From assembly GCF_900142325.1 (NCBI RefSeq), contig NZ_FRAM01000002.1, forward strand, positions 930,001 to 994,000: a stretch of DNA of 64,000 nt, read 5' to 3'. Made by a program: the position numbers and the translations under genes. Under the pieces are notes generated by a model, which worked only from the letters and a program-made list of their open reading frames with translations, searched no databases and was not told the DNA's origin. This document shows positions 26,732-36,414 of this stretch, piece by piece (position 1 is the stretch's first letter; each line of letters opens with the position of its first letter). Source of the DNA: Epilithonimonas mollis (lineage in GTDB: Bacteria > Bacteroidota > Bacteroidia > Flavobacteriales > Weeksellaceae).

Positions 26732-28180
26732 TTACTTCCAACCGCCACCTAAGCTTTTGTAGATATTGACAACTGTGCTTAGCTGTCTTTCCTTAGCTTC
26801 AATGAGTTCCATTTTGGCGTCCAATGCATCGCGCTGATTCATCAGAACTTCCAGATAATCCGCTCTCATATTTCTGAATAATTGATTGGCAATATCAATG
26901 CCTTGGTCTAGCGCTTTGACCTCCTGAGATTTCATTTCATAATATTGGTCAAGGTTTTTGATCGCCGACATTTGATTCGTAATATCGAGATAAGCGCTCA
27001 GGATGGTTTTGTCATATTCATACAAAGCCTGGATTTGTTTCGCATCTGCCGATTTGAAATTGGCCTGAATCGCACTTTTGTTAATCAGCGGACCAGCCAG
27101 TTCTCCCACCAGACTGTAAGCAATCGATTCCGGCATTTTCACAAGATAATTCGGCTTAAAAGCTTCCAGACCAAGCGCAGCATTGATTTCCAGACTTGGA
27201 TAAAATTCCTTTCTTGCCGCTTCCACATCCAGTTTGGCAGATTGCAATTCCAATTCCGCTTGCTTGATATCAGGACGATTGGCTAATAATTGTGACGGGA
27301 TTCCCGTGTAAACCGTTTGCGGAACAATCGACATAAAACTTTCTTTTGTTCTCACAATCGGTTGCGGGTAACGACCAAGCAAAGCATTGATTTGATTTTC
27401 CTTTTCCGTGATTTGTTGTTTAAGGTCATATTCAGTCGCATTGGATTTTGCCAATTCAGCCTCGAATTTTTTCACAGCCAACTCCGTTGCAGCCATTGCC
27501 TGCTTTTGGATCTTAGCCACTTCAAGCGCTTTTTTCTGCAAATCCATATACTGATGAATAATATCCAATTGATTATCAAGAGATAGTAATTCATAATAAT
27601 TATCAGCCACTTCGGCAATCAGGCTTGACAGGACAAAATTCTTTCCTTCAACTGTTGACAAATAATGAGCGACAGCCGCTTGTTTTTCAGTTCTCAGTTT
27701 ATGCCAGATATCAACTTCCCAGTTAGCAACCAAACCGCCTTCAAAATTTCCAAGATTTTCAGGCACTTCTTTTCCGTCGGTTATATCTGTGGATGCATCA
27801 CCGGCACCTGTGCTTGTATAGCGACCCACTTTTTCGATTCCTGCTCCCAATCTTGCAGCAACAGTCGGACTCAGTTTTCCATTTTTGTACATCACATCGC
27901 TTTTTGCGATTTCGATTTGCTGAAGCGTAATCATTAATTCCTGATTATTCTTCAAAGCTTCATCAATCAGATTCACAAGATTCGGGTCTGTAAAAAATTG
28001 CTTCCAGGGCGTGATTCCGGAATTGTTTTCAGAAGTTGTTTGATTCTCAAAATTCTGAGGAATGGTTTCTTTGACTCTGTCCTGGACTTTGGTTGCCATT
28101 GGTGCTTTACAGCTTGCCAAAGCAAGAGACAAAGCAATCAAAGCGATTTTGTTTTTATGATTAATAAAAAAACTATTCAT
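26732..28180 (-). CDS. outer membrane efflux lipoprotein (OMF, TolC/NodT-like)
   Basis: The 482-residue protein has a lipoprotein signal ending LALASC (lipid site C24) and two OEP repeats rich in coiled-coil helices, with the typical LLANRPDIKQAELELQSAKLDVEAARKEFYPSL near the middle. It forms the outer-membrane channel of a tripartite RND pump whose adaptor (31680-32762) and permease (28405-31596) lie directly upstream. The gap to the permease is 224 bases and holds a repeat cluster, so the operon is interrupted by repeats but probably still co-transcribed. Confidence 0.9.
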   Translation of the reverse strand: MNSFFINHKNKIALIALSLALASCKAPMATKVQDRVKETIPQNFENQTTSENNSGITPWKQFFTDPNLVNLIDEALKNNQELMITLQQIEIAKSDVMYKNGKLSPTVAARLGAGIEKVGRYTSTGAGDASTDITDGKEVPENLGNFEGGLVANWEVDIWHKLRTEKQAAVAHYLSTVEGKNFVLSSLIAEVADNYYELLSLDNQLDIIHQYMDLQKKALEVAKIQKQAMAATELAVKKFEAELAKSNATEYDLKQQITEKENQINALLGRYPQPIVRTKESFMSIVPQTVYTGIPSQLLANRPDIKQAELELQSAKLDVEAARKEFYPSLEINAALGLEAFKPNYLVKMPESIAYSLVGELAGPLINKSAIQANFKSADAKQIQALYEYDKTILSAYLDITNQMSAIKNLDQYYEMKSQEVKALDQGIDIANQLFRNMRADYLEVLMNQRDALDAKMELIEAKERQLSTVVNIYKSLGGGWK

Positions 28181-28215
28181 ATTACTTTATTTTTTAATTG
28201 TCTAGTAGAGACTAA

Positions 28216-28351
28216 CTGTTAATAGATTTTATTGGTTCGTTTTACAGAAGTTCCGTAGGAACGATCTGTTTTCGTAATGTCTAAGTCCGCTCCTACGGAG
28301 CTCAAATTCACAACTTGGTCTATTTCTATTAACAGTTTGCCTCTCCGAGGC
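28216..28351. repeat. hairpin repeat cluster inside the efflux operon
   Basis: Three 13-nt palindromes with 5-base arms and 3-base centre lie here: GTTCCGTAGGAAC (28250-28262), GCTCCTACGGAGC (28289-28301) and GCCTCTCCGAGGC (28339-28351). They are enclosed by inverted copies CTGTTAATAG (28216-28225) and CTATTAACAG (28326-28335). The same units recur at 61902-62094. The rest of the 224-base gap is plain AT-rich DNA. Confidence 0.75.
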
Positions 28352-28404
28352 TTTATCATTTTTGTCTTTTAATTTTTATTGTTTTTACCTCTGGATTGAT
28401 TGGA

Positions 28405-31400
28405 TTATTTATCTTCAAATTTTCCATCGTGTTGGTAAGGTTCAGTTTGTTCTGTTAAAGGGTTTTCTTCTTCATAGTAAGTCAGTTTTGACTTAGCAGC
28501 AATGTTGGCGAAAATGTAATACAATCCAGGAATTATCATCAATCCGAAGATAGTTCCAATCAACATTCCTCCAGCAGCAGCCGTTCCGATAGTTCTGTTA
28601 CCTACAGCTCCAGGTCCTGTTGCCAAAGCTAATGGAATCAATCCGGCTATAAAGGCGAACGATGTCATCAAAATGGGACGGAATCTTAAAGACGCACCTT
28701 GCAAAGCGGCTTCCTTGGTAGAAAGTCCTTCCTCTGCTTTTTTCTGAACGGCAAATTCGACAATCAGAACGGCGTTCTTTCCAAGTAATCCGATTAGCAT
28801 TACCATTGCCACCTGAGCATAAATATTATTTTCTAATCCGAAAAGCGTCAGACATAAAAATGCTCCGAAAATCCCCGTTGGTAAAGACAAAATAATTGGC
28901 AAAGGCAAGATAAAACTTTCATATTGCGCAGAAAGAATCAAGTAAACGAATCCAAGACAAACCAAGAAAATATAAATCGCTTCATTGCCTCTGGATACTT
29001 CGTCTTTGGAAATCCCCGCCCAATCGATTCCGAAACCTCTTGGCAAAGTTTTATCCGCAACTTCCTGAATTGCTTTTATTGCATCTCCGGAACTGTATCC
29101 AGGCGCTGGCGTTCCGCTCACTTCGGAAGAGTTGTACATATTATGTCTCGTGATTTCTGACAATCCATACACTTTTTCAAGATGCATAAAATCCGAATAA
29201 GGAACCATCTGGTCTTTATCATTTTTGACATATAATTTCAACAAATCGCTTGGCAACGCACGATATTGCGGACCAGCCTGAACAATCACCTTGTAAGGTC
29301 TGTCGAATCTGATGAAACTCGTTTCATAATTGGAACCAATCAAAGTGGAAAGATTGTCCATTGCTTTTTCTATTGTTACACCTTTTTGTTCTGCCAAATC
29401 ATTATCAACTTTCAGCATATACTGAGGGAAACTAGCAGAATAGAATGTGAAAGCTGAACCTAATTCCGGACGTTTTTTCAATTCTTTGACAAAATCATTA
29501 CTGACCTGTTCCATTTTGTGATAATCGCCACTTCCGGCTTTGTCCAAAAGTCTTAATTCAAAACCTCCGGCTGCACCATAACCTGGAATTGACGGCGGTT
29601 GGAAGAATTCGATATTTGCTCCGGGAATTTCTTTGGCTTTTTGTTCCAGTTGTTCAATGATTTCCGTAACCGATTCTTTTCTTTCGTCCCAGTTTTTAAG
29701 GTTAATCAAACAAGTTCCTGAGTTAGAACCAGTTCCTTCAGTCAAAATCTCATAACCAGCCAAAGATGAAACCGATGACACGCCGTCAATCTCTTCACAT
29801 TGCTTTTGAAGTTCAAGCGCAATCTGGTTGGTTCTTTCCAAAGTGGAACCCGGAGGCGTTTGGATAATGGCGTAGATCATTCCCTGGTCTTCACTTGGAA
29901 TAAATCCGGTAGGCAATTTGTTGCTCAGGAAAAATGTTCCGATACAGAAAAGCAGCAGTAATGGAAGCGTAATCATTTTTCTGGTAACCACTTTTGTCAA
30001 AAAGTTGTGGTATTTTCCGGCTCCAACAGTAAACAGATTATTAAAACTATCCAAAAATCTGTTGATTGGTGTTTTCTTTTTCTCTTTGCCGTGGTTGTTT
30101 CTAAGAATCAAAGCACATAAAGCTGGAGTCAATGTCAAAGCGACAACGCCGGATAAAATAATGGATGAAACCATCGTAATCGAAAACTGACGATAGAAAA
30201 CCCCAACAGGACCAGACATAAAAGCTACCGGAATGAAAACAGAAGCCATTACCAATGTAATAGCGATAATAGCTCCGCTGATTTCGTGCATTGCTTCTTC
30301 CGTTGCCTTGAGTGGCGAGAGATGTTTCTCTTCCATTTTAGCGTGGACAGCTTCTATCACCACGATCGCATCATCGACGACAATACCAATTGCCATTACC
30401 AAAGCAAAGAGTGAAATCAGATTTAGGGTAATTCCAAAGGCTGACATCACGGCAAATGTTCCTACCAAAGAAACCGGAACGGCAATGGTTGGAATCAAAG
30501 TAGAACGCCAGTCGCCCAAGAAAAGGAAAACCACGATGGCAACTAAGATAAACGCTTCAAATAATGTATGGATTACTTTTTCAATCGACGCATCCAGAAA
30601 TCTTGAAACGTCATAACTGATTTCGTAATGCATTCCTTTCGGGAACGTTTTTTCAAGGTCTTTCATCAGAACTTTCACATTCTTGATAACATCACTTGCA
30701 TTGGAACCGTATGATTGTTTCAAAGTAATCGCTGCGGACGGTTTTCCGTTCAGGGTAGAGTAGATGTCATACATAGATGAACCGAACTCAATATCAGCAA
30801 CATCTTTCAGTCTTACAAATTCTCCATTTGGATTGGCTTTCAGGATGATATTACCGTAATCTTTTTCGTTGTTGAAACGACCAGGATATTTCAAAATATA
30901 TTCGAATGACTGAGATCGTTTTCCAGAACTTTCACCAGTTTTTCCGGGAGAAGCTTCTAAACTCTGTTCATTCAGAGATTCCATCACTTCATCTGCGGAG
31001 ATGCCGTAAGCGGTCATTCTGTCTGGCTTCAGCCAGATTCTCATTGCATATTCACGAGTTCCCAGGATGTCTGCAAAACCAACACCGCTCACCCTTTTCA
31101 GTTCGGAAATCAAGTTGATGTCAGCATAGTTGAAGAGAAATTTCTGGTCAGCTTTCGGATTATCACTGTAAAGGTTGATATACATTAGCATATTTGGCTC
31201 TTCACGTGTGATTTTCACTCCTTCACGAACTACCAAAGGCGGCAATTTATTAACTACTGAAGAAACACGGTTTTGAACGTTTACCGCTGCAACATTCGGG
31301 TCGGTTCCCAAATCGAAAACCACCTGAATTGATGCTTCACCGTCGTTACCGGCGTCAGAGGTCATATATTTCATTCCCGGAACACCGTTTAGTCCGCGTT

Positions 31401-31596
31401 CTAAAGGAATTACAACAGATTTGATGAGCAACTCGTTATTAGCGCCAGGATATTCTGCTGTAATATTTACTTTTGGCGGAGAGATAGAAGGGAATTGGGT
31501 TATGGGAAGTTTCACAAGAGATAAAACACCCATAAAAACAATAATCAGTGAGATGACTATCGACAGAACTGGTCTGCGTATGAATTTCTTAAACAT
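28405..31596 (-). CDS. RND efflux permease, AcrB/MexB (HAE1) type
   Basis: The 1,063-residue protein has 12 membrane segments and two large periplasmic loops. Proton relay motif GIVVDDAIVVIE lies in TM4, and typical GLLGKNAVLIVEF and SLRFRPILMTSFAFIAGLIPLAL are near the end. It is of normal length for HAE1 pumps, which export hydrophobic drugs, dyes, solvents or bile acids from the periplasm or inner leaflet. It is the central pump of the operon adaptor-permease-OMF. The 83-base gap to the adaptor is AT-rich with partial repeats and no clear terminator. Confidence 0.95.
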   Translation of the reverse strand: MFKKFIRRPVLSIVISLIIVFMGVLSLVKLPITQFPSISPPKVNITAEYPGANNELLIKSVVIPLERGLNGVPGMKYMTSDAGNDGEASIQVVFDLGTDPNVAAVNVQNRVSSVVNKLPPLVVREGVKITREEPNMLMYINLYSDNPKADQKFLFNYADINLISELKRVSGVGFADILGTREYAMRIWLKPDRMTAYGISADEVMESLNEQSLEASPGKTGESSGKRSQSFEYILKYPGRFNNEKDYGNIILKANPNGEFVRLKDVADIEFGSSMYDIYSTLNGKPSAAITLKQSYGSNASDVIKNVKVLMKDLEKTFPKGMHYEISYDVSRFLDASIEKVIHTLFEAFILVAIVVFLFLGDWRSTLIPTIAVPVSLVGTFAVMSAFGITLNLISLFALVMAIGIVVDDAIVVIEAVHAKMEEKHLSPLKATEEAMHEISGAIIAITLVMASVFIPVAFMSGPVGVFYRQFSITMVSSIILSGVVALTLTPALCALILRNNHGKEKKKTPINRFLDSFNNLFTVGAGKYHNFLTKVVTRKMITLPLLLLFCIGTFFLSNKLPTGFIPSEDQGMIYAIIQTPPGSTLERTNQIALELQKQCEEIDGVSSVSSLAGYEILTEGTGSNSGTCLINLKNWDERKESVTEIIEQLEQKAKEIPGANIEFFQPPSIPGYGAAGGFELRLLDKAGSGDYHKMEQVSNDFVKELKKRPELGSAFTFYSASFPQYMLKVDNDLAEQKGVTIEKAMDNLSTLIGSNYETSFIRFDRPYKVIVQAGPQYRALPSDLLKLYVKNDKDQMVPYSDFMHLEKVYGLSEITRHNMYNSSEVSGTPAPGYSSGDAIKAIQEVADKTLPRGFGIDWAGISKDEVSRGNEAIYIFLVCLGFVYLILSAQYESFILPLPIILSLPTGIFGAFLCLTLFGLENNIYAQVAMVMLIGLLGKNAVLIVEFAVQKKAEEGLSTKEAALQGASLRFRPILMTSFAFIAGLIPLALATGPGAVGNRTIGTAAAGGMLIGTIFGLMIIPGLYYIFANIAAKSKLTYYEEENPLTEQTEPYQHDGKFEDK

Positions 31597-31679
31597 AATT
31601 TTTTTAATTATTAATTGTCAATTATTAATTATTAATGAGAGACAGTGTTACCATTAACAATTAATCATTAACCATTATG

Positions 31680-32762
31680 TTAGTTTGCTTGTAATTTTAA
31701 TGAGCTCAAGACTTTTTTCGGGTCTTGGAATTTTGTTTCCACTTTCTGGTCGTCTTTAACTTTTTGAACACCTTCTAACAAGATTTTGTCATCAGAATTT
31801 AGTCCTTCAGAAACAACATAGATATCAGGAAGTTCATAGGCAACTTTGATGTTTTTGGACCTCGCAACACCATCATTTCCAACAACAAATACGTATTTCT
31901 GATCCTGGATCTCATAAGTTGCTTTCTGAGGAATGATTAATGCATTTTTCAGAGGAAGTGTCATCTGTATTTTTCCGGTTTCACCGTTTCTCAAGAGTTG
32001 ATTAGCATTTGGAAATTTGGCTCTGAAAGCGATATTCCCAGTTTCGCTGTCAAATTCGCCTTCAATGGTCTGGATGATACCTTTATCAGGAAATTTTTCG
32101 CCATTAGCCATAATCAGTGAAACAAGATTGTTACCTCGCTCCGCAGAATGCATTTGATAATTAAGATATTCTGGTTCGGAAACGTTAAAATAAGCGAAGA
32201 TGCCGCCATTGTCGGAAAGGGTAGTAAGCAATGCCCCTTCATCAATCAGACTACCTAATTTGAGCGGAAGACGGTCAATAATTCCGGAAAAAGGCGCTTT
32301 TATTGTGGTAAAAGATAAGTGCGTCTGAGCCAGATTAAGTTCTGCTTTTGCAGCGTCCAGTTTAGCTTTCGCCATTTTCTTTTCGTTAATGGAAACCACA
32401 TTGTTATTAGCCAAAGTGCTGGAGTTTTGTAATTCAATTTCTGCCTGAGCCACTTCTGCTTTAGCCTTGAGAACATCGGCCTGATAAAGTTGTGGCATAA
32501 TTCTGAACAAAACTTGTCCGGCTTGTACGTGCTGACCTTCATCTACATATATTTTTTCAAGAAACCCTTTTTCCTGAGCGTGGATTTCTATATTTCTTTC
32601 TGAGCGGATCTGGGAGACGAATTCTTTGGTGATTACAGTATCCATTTTTACTGGAGATGTTACCGGAAAGACGGCGGCTTCTTCTTTTTCTTCTGTTTTT
32701 TTGTTACAGCTGAAGATGATCAGCAATGTGCTGATAGCTAAAGAGAATGTGACTCTTTTCAT
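31680..32762 (-). CDS. RND efflux periplasmic adaptor (membrane fusion protein)
   Basis: The 360-residue protein is a lipoprotein (signal TLLIIFSC, C19), followed by a barrel-sandwich (lipoyl) domain, a helical hairpin (KAKAEVAQAEIELQNSS ... KAKLDAAKAELNLAQTH) and a beta-barrel domain (IKAPFSGIIDRLPLKLGSLI). It links the RND permease to the outer-membrane factor. Order on the minus strand is adaptor, permease, OMF. Confidence 0.93.
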   Translation of the reverse strand: MKRVTFSLAISTLLIIFSCNKKTEEKEEAAVFPVTSPVKMDTVITKEFVSQIRSERNIEIHAQEKGFLEKIYVDEGQHVQAGQVLFRIMPQLYQADVLKAKAEVAQAEIELQNSSTLANNNVVSINEKKMAKAKLDAAKAELNLAQTHLSFTTIKAPFSGIIDRLPLKLGSLIDEGALLTTLSDNGGIFAYFNVSEPEYLNYQMHSAERGNNLVSLIMANGEKFPDKGIIQTIEGEFDSETGNIAFRAKFPNANQLLRNGETGKIQMTLPLKNALIIPQKATYEIQDQKYVFVVGNDGVARSKNIKVAYELPDIYVVSEGLNSDDKILLEGVQKVKDDQKVETKFQDPKKVLSSLKLQAN

Positions 32763-32933
32763 TTTAAATAAATTTTATTTTTTTTTAATTAAGTTTCTGA
32801 GAAATTATCAGATCATAGAATTGGCTTCAATTCTTTTTTTGATTTGATGTTATTGGAATGTATTGGGATTTCAAAAATGAGAATGTCTTACCACTTTTGG
32901 AATAAAGGGCAGAACAATTTGAAATCGGGAATT

Positions 32934-33314
32934 TTAAATACGAATGCTGCGAAGGAGAATGAATCTTTTCGCATGGAAAAACAGGGCGTCCTGTTTGTGG
33001 AAAATCTGCTTCTTAAGCTGGAAATATCTTTGAAGAAAATAGCCCAAACCGAACACCGCAATGGCTGCGATAACGTTGTAAGTATTTGCATCAAGATTAT
33101 TTCGGTTTTCTTCTGGAGAATCGAGAGAATTATTAACCTGCTGAACAGAAGTCTTTTCTACAGAGTGATGAAGCTTGTGCTTTTTTGCAAAAGAAAAAAG
33201 ATGTAATGACACAGACTGATCTCCATAATCCTGCTGGAAATCATGCGACTGTCTGTTTTCTGCCAGGAAAAGCATGAAAACGGTCATTAACAGATATATA
33301 AGTCCTTTTCTCAT
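32934..33314 (-). CDS. small membrane protein with His-rich loop, function unknown
   Basis: 126 residues: an N-terminal hydrophobic segment or signal (MRKGLIYLLMTVFMLFLA), a His-rich polar part (HLFSFAKKHKLHHSVEK), a second membrane segment (NVIAAIAVFGLGYFLQRYF near residues 81-99) and a basic tail. It precedes the RND efflux operon on the same strand by 172 bases and has a good -7 box. It could be an accessory protein or sensor of the pump, but there is no family match I recognise. The overlapping plus-strand frame (32844-33206) is compositionally less protein-like and lacks a signal. Confidence 0.55.
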   Translation of the reverse strand: MRKGLIYLLMTVFMLFLAENRQSHDFQQDYGDQSVSLHLFSFAKKHKLHHSVEKTSVQQVNNSLDSPEENRNNLDANTYNVIAAIAVFGLGYFLQRYFQLKKQIFHKQDALFFHAKRFILLRSIRI

Positions 33315-33324
33315 TTTGATACCG

Positions 33325-33346
33325 CAAATTTACACTCTAAAAGTGT
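33325..33346 (-). promoter_or_regulatory. promoter with operator-like palindrome before 32934-33314
   Basis: Minus-strand -7 box TAAATTTG at 33332-33325; directly upstream lies an inverted repeat ACACT (33332-33336) / AGTGT (33342-33346), in the spacer region where a repressor could bind. Confidence 0.45.
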
Positions 33347-33448
33347 TAAAATAATCTTAACTAGTGAATTTTAAGGCATTTTTAAGTTCTGAGACCAATG
33401 TTTAATGTCATCAGTTTTTATTAAATTTAAAAATTCAAAAAATTGCTG

Positions 33449-34060
33449 ATGCCTCTTTATAAAGATTTTTCTGATAATGTTGCAACGATCCTGATCTGGG
33501 AATTTGATGAGAACGAAGAACTGAATCCCGAGATGTTACTGGAACCGGAGAATCAGTATAAGATGCTGGATTATCATCCGAACAAAATCGCTGAGGTTCT
33601 GATGGTAAGAAAAATGTTGAAAATATTGCTTCCTGACCACAAAATCCTTTACAGGGAAAACGGTGAGCCTTATCTTTTCCCTCAAGATCATCATATTTCT
33701 GTGAGCCATTCTTTTCCGCTGGCTGCTTTGGCCATTTCTAAAAAGAAAGTCGGGATCGACCTTGAAAAAAGAAAAGAAAAGATCAGAAGCATCCGGCATA
33801 AGTTCATCCTTCATGAGGATCTTTATATTAATAATAATCAGGAAGTTGATTATCTGACCGCAATCTGGTGTGTGAAGGAAGCGCTTTATAAAATCCATCA
33901 CAGCAAGCACTGGTCGCTGAAAAAGCACTATGATGTTTTACCTTTCGAATTGAAAGAAGAATTTACGGTAAAAAGCAGAGTCTACGACCTCGAAAATGAA
34001 GATTTTTTTAAAGCCAGGATTTCTTTCTTCGATAATTATTGTCTCGCCATTGTTGATTGA
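33449..34060 (+). CDS. 4'-phosphopantetheinyl transferase superfamily protein
   Basis: ATG 33449 gives 203 residues; the TTG six bases earlier is less likely. The superfamily signature is complete: VGIDLE (D104, E106) and W140-CVKEALYK148, with substrate-binding SVSHSFPLAA. The enzyme transfers phosphopantetheine from CoA to a carrier protein. It is of the Sfp/AcpT type rather than AcpS, so it may serve a secondary carrier protein. Its last 25 bases overlap the end of the FUSC gene, which is convergent. No carrier protein gene is adjacent. Confidence 0.85.
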   Translation: MPLYKDFSDNVATILIWEFDENEELNPEMLLEPENQYKMLDYHPNKIAEVLMVRKMLKILLPDHKILYRENGEPYLFPQDHHISVSHSFPLAALAISKKKVGIDLEKRKEKIRSIRHKFILHEDLYINNNQEVDYLTAIWCVKEALYKIHHSKHWSLKKHYDVLPFELKEEFTVKSRVYDLENEDFFKARISFFDNYCLAIVD

Positions 34061-36297
34061 TAGATCAGGTATTCTTCAATTATTTTTCGCTGATCTTTTG
34101 CCACATCATAGATCAGCTCCAGTAATTCGTTGATGTTTTTAATCTCGGTCAGATGGCTGACTGCAAAAGGTTTTCTTTCGTCTGATATATCCTGTTTTTC
34201 GATTTCCGCTTTTCTTTTTTCCAACAGGTCTTTCACCTGGTCTTCTGGTTTTATATGGCTTTCTATCCTTGTCTGCTCATCCAGATCTTTCTGGAAGAGT
34301 AGGGAAGATGTCCTGAGTAATTCTGCAGAAATTTTTATTTTCCAGTTTTCAAAATCGATTTCCGGGAAATCGTGGCCGGATTTGGCATATTGGGATAAAG
34401 AAGCTGTATAAGCCGTAATCAGGTGTGTAGTGGTTACAAACTGATGAACTGTTTCCAGTTTTCTTTGCTGATTTTTCGGATCGGAGATCATCCTTTGAAA
34501 ATTGTCGGAAAGATTGGCCAGATCGATGATTGCATTTTTTCTTTTTAATCGGAAATCCTGGTCGTCGATTTTATTTTTTTTCAGAAAAAGATCCATTACC
34601 AACCGGAAATATCCGAGGTTGCTTTTTGAAGATTTTTTCATCAGTGCCAGATTCTGTGTATGCTCCCAAACCGGAAGAATAAAATAAGCCACTAAAAATG
34701 TTACCGCACCACCGATCAAAGTATCCAACAATCGATCTTTGAATATAAGGTTGACATTTCCGGGCTTCAGAAAGTTGAAGGAAAGGAAAATGTAAATTGT
34801 CATAAACAAAACAGCCCAGGAATAATGAAACTTCAGCAGGCTGAAGCACATGATCATACTTGCCAGCAAAATGATCAGCAAAACTGTTGGCTCATTAACA
34901 AAATATAGGATTATGTAAGCGATGACTGCACCGGCAACTGTTCCGTATAGCCTGAGCAGATTCCTGTGTTTGGTTGTGGAATATGCAGGTTTAAGAATCG
35001 CAATGATCGTAATGAGAATCCAATAGGAATGTCCGATCCCGAGGATTGCGAATCTGGATACGATATACCCGATAAGTAACGCAATTGTGACTCTGACAGC
35101 ATGACGAAAATGTCCGGAATCGAGTGAGAAATTAGAGATAAAGACTTTATGGTTGAGCTTTTCTTCTTTTGGAAGGAATTTGGAATAATCCAAACCGGTG
35201 GATAGGCTTTTTGCTAATTTCGGATCCTGAGAATTGACTTTGAAGATCAAGTTGACTTCATCAGTAATTTCCGTGATCCGCATCAGAATCTGTCGCATCA
35301 TCATAAAATCTTCCAAAGTGTCTGAGGAGAATTTCTGAGAACGGTATTCAAAAAATTCGTCATAAATCTTTTTCAGTTCTTCATCAAAATTTGTAATCTG
35401 CCGGAAGGTTAGGCTGCCTTGCAGAGAAATCCCGAGATTGGTGATCTCATCCGCCATGGTCAAAAGATAGTCGTGAATCTTTCCCAGAAGTTTTGATTCG
35501 CCGAAGACTTCGTTCATTCTTTTGTAATCGTTTTCAGAAGTCAGCAACTTGTCGTAAAGATCAATTGAGTTGAGAAACATCAGCATCAGAATCCTGCTTT
35601 GGGTGGTGGATTCGTTCACGATCTGTCTGGTTTTGAAGACAATTTCTCTTGTGTCTTCCTGATGGTTTTTTATTTTTACTTGCTGTGCGATCAGCTGATT
35701 CAGCAATGCGTCAAAATCTGGATTTTTGGTGTAATAAGTTGCTTTTATTCTCAGATAATCTGCTAACTCCAGATAATTTTCGCCCACGACCTGACTTGCA
35801 AGCTTGTAAGGCTGAAGCCTGGTAACAATCATAAAAACAATAAAAAACCACAGGCATCCAAGAAAAAATATGAATGAGCTCCTGAATATGTCATTACCCG
35901 TGAGATGGCCATCTATAAAGATGCTGAGAACAACCAGAGCAATGGATCCGAAAACTGCAAGCCTTAGTCCATAAACGCCAATCATCGAGAAAAAAAATCC
36001 GAAGATGATAATCTCCAAATATACTGCAAAAGGATATTCCTTGAGTAAACTGGCGATAAGTGCAATCAGGAAGAAGGTAACCACAGATAGTAGGAGAGTA
36101 TTTCTTCGCCTGATAAAAGGACCCTGCTGATCCGTGAGTCCTACGAAGCTGGTTCCAAGGGGAAAGAGAAAAAATTCTTTTAACAAGCCCAGTTGTGCCA
36201 GGATAATGCTTGGTATCACTATTGCCAGAGCTATTCTCACTCCGGAATAGATATATTGGCTGGTCAGGAATTTTTTGAGTTCGGAACTGTAGTTCAT
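34036..36297 (-). CDS. FUSC family membrane protein (YccS/aromatic acid exporter-like)
   Basis: The 753-residue protein has two sets of about five to six membrane segments (about 15-170 and 400-540) that flank a large cytoplasmic region, plus a long C-terminal cytoplasmic domain. This is the FUSC/YccS layout; related proteins export aromatic carboxylic acids (AaeB) or have unknown roles. Its start ATG 36297 is followed by an open frame with no oddities. It ends within the convergent phosphopantetheinyl transferase. The substrate is unknown. Confidence 0.85.
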   Translation of the reverse strand: MNYSSELKKFLTSQYIYSGVRIALAIVIPSIILAQLGLLKEFFLFPLGTSFVGLTDQQGPFIRRRNTLLLSVVTFFLIALIASLLKEYPFAVYLEIIIFGFFFSMIGVYGLRLAVFGSIALVVLSIFIDGHLTGNDIFRSSFIFFLGCLWFFIVFMIVTRLQPYKLASQVVGENYLELADYLRIKATYYTKNPDFDALLNQLIAQQVKIKNHQEDTREIVFKTRQIVNESTTQSRILMLMFLNSIDLYDKLLTSENDYKRMNEVFGESKLLGKIHDYLLTMADEITNLGISLQGSLTFRQITNFDEELKKIYDEFFEYRSQKFSSDTLEDFMMMRQILMRITEITDEVNLIFKVNSQDPKLAKSLSTGLDYSKFLPKEEKLNHKVFISNFSLDSGHFRHAVRVTIALLIGYIVSRFAILGIGHSYWILITIIAILKPAYSTTKHRNLLRLYGTVAGAVIAYIILYFVNEPTVLLIILLASMIMCFSLLKFHYSWAVLFMTIYIFLSFNFLKPGNVNLIFKDRLLDTLIGGAVTFLVAYFILPVWEHTQNLALMKKSSKSNLGYFRLVMDLFLKKNKIDDQDFRLKRKNAIIDLANLSDNFQRMISDPKNQQRKLETVHQFVTTTHLITAYTASLSQYAKSGHDFPEIDFENWKIKISAELLRTSSLLFQKDLDEQTRIESHIKPEDQVKDLLEKRKAEIEKQDISDERKPFAVSHLTEIKNINELLELIYDVAKDQRKIIEEYLIYQSTMARQ

Positions 36298-36359
36298 AGA
36301 TGCAAATTTACAGAAAGTAAACTGAGATTTTGAAAATTGAATTGGTCAATCAACCAATA

Positions 36360-36390
36360 AAAAAAATGCCAAAGCGGAAAAGCTCTGGCA
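36360..36390 (-). terminator. terminator of porV
   Basis: Nine-base arms TGCCAAAGC / GCTCTGGCA (36367-36375 / 36382-36390); the apparent mismatch becomes a G-U wobble on the minus strand. A T8 run follows. It lies 24 bases after porV. Confidence 0.75.
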
Positions 36391-36414
36391 AAATTTTATA
36401 AAGAATTAATTTTC

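Noticed and set aside
32817-32841. Plus-strand terminator-like hairpin AGAATTG/CAATTCT with T7
   Set aside because: No plus-strand gene ends there, the stem is AT-rich, and on the minus strand (the operon direction) there is no T run.
32844-33206. 120-residue plus-strand frame over the small membrane protein
   Set aside because: It overlaps the minus-strand frame that has a signal-like start, a membrane segment and a -7 box; the plus frame has none of these.
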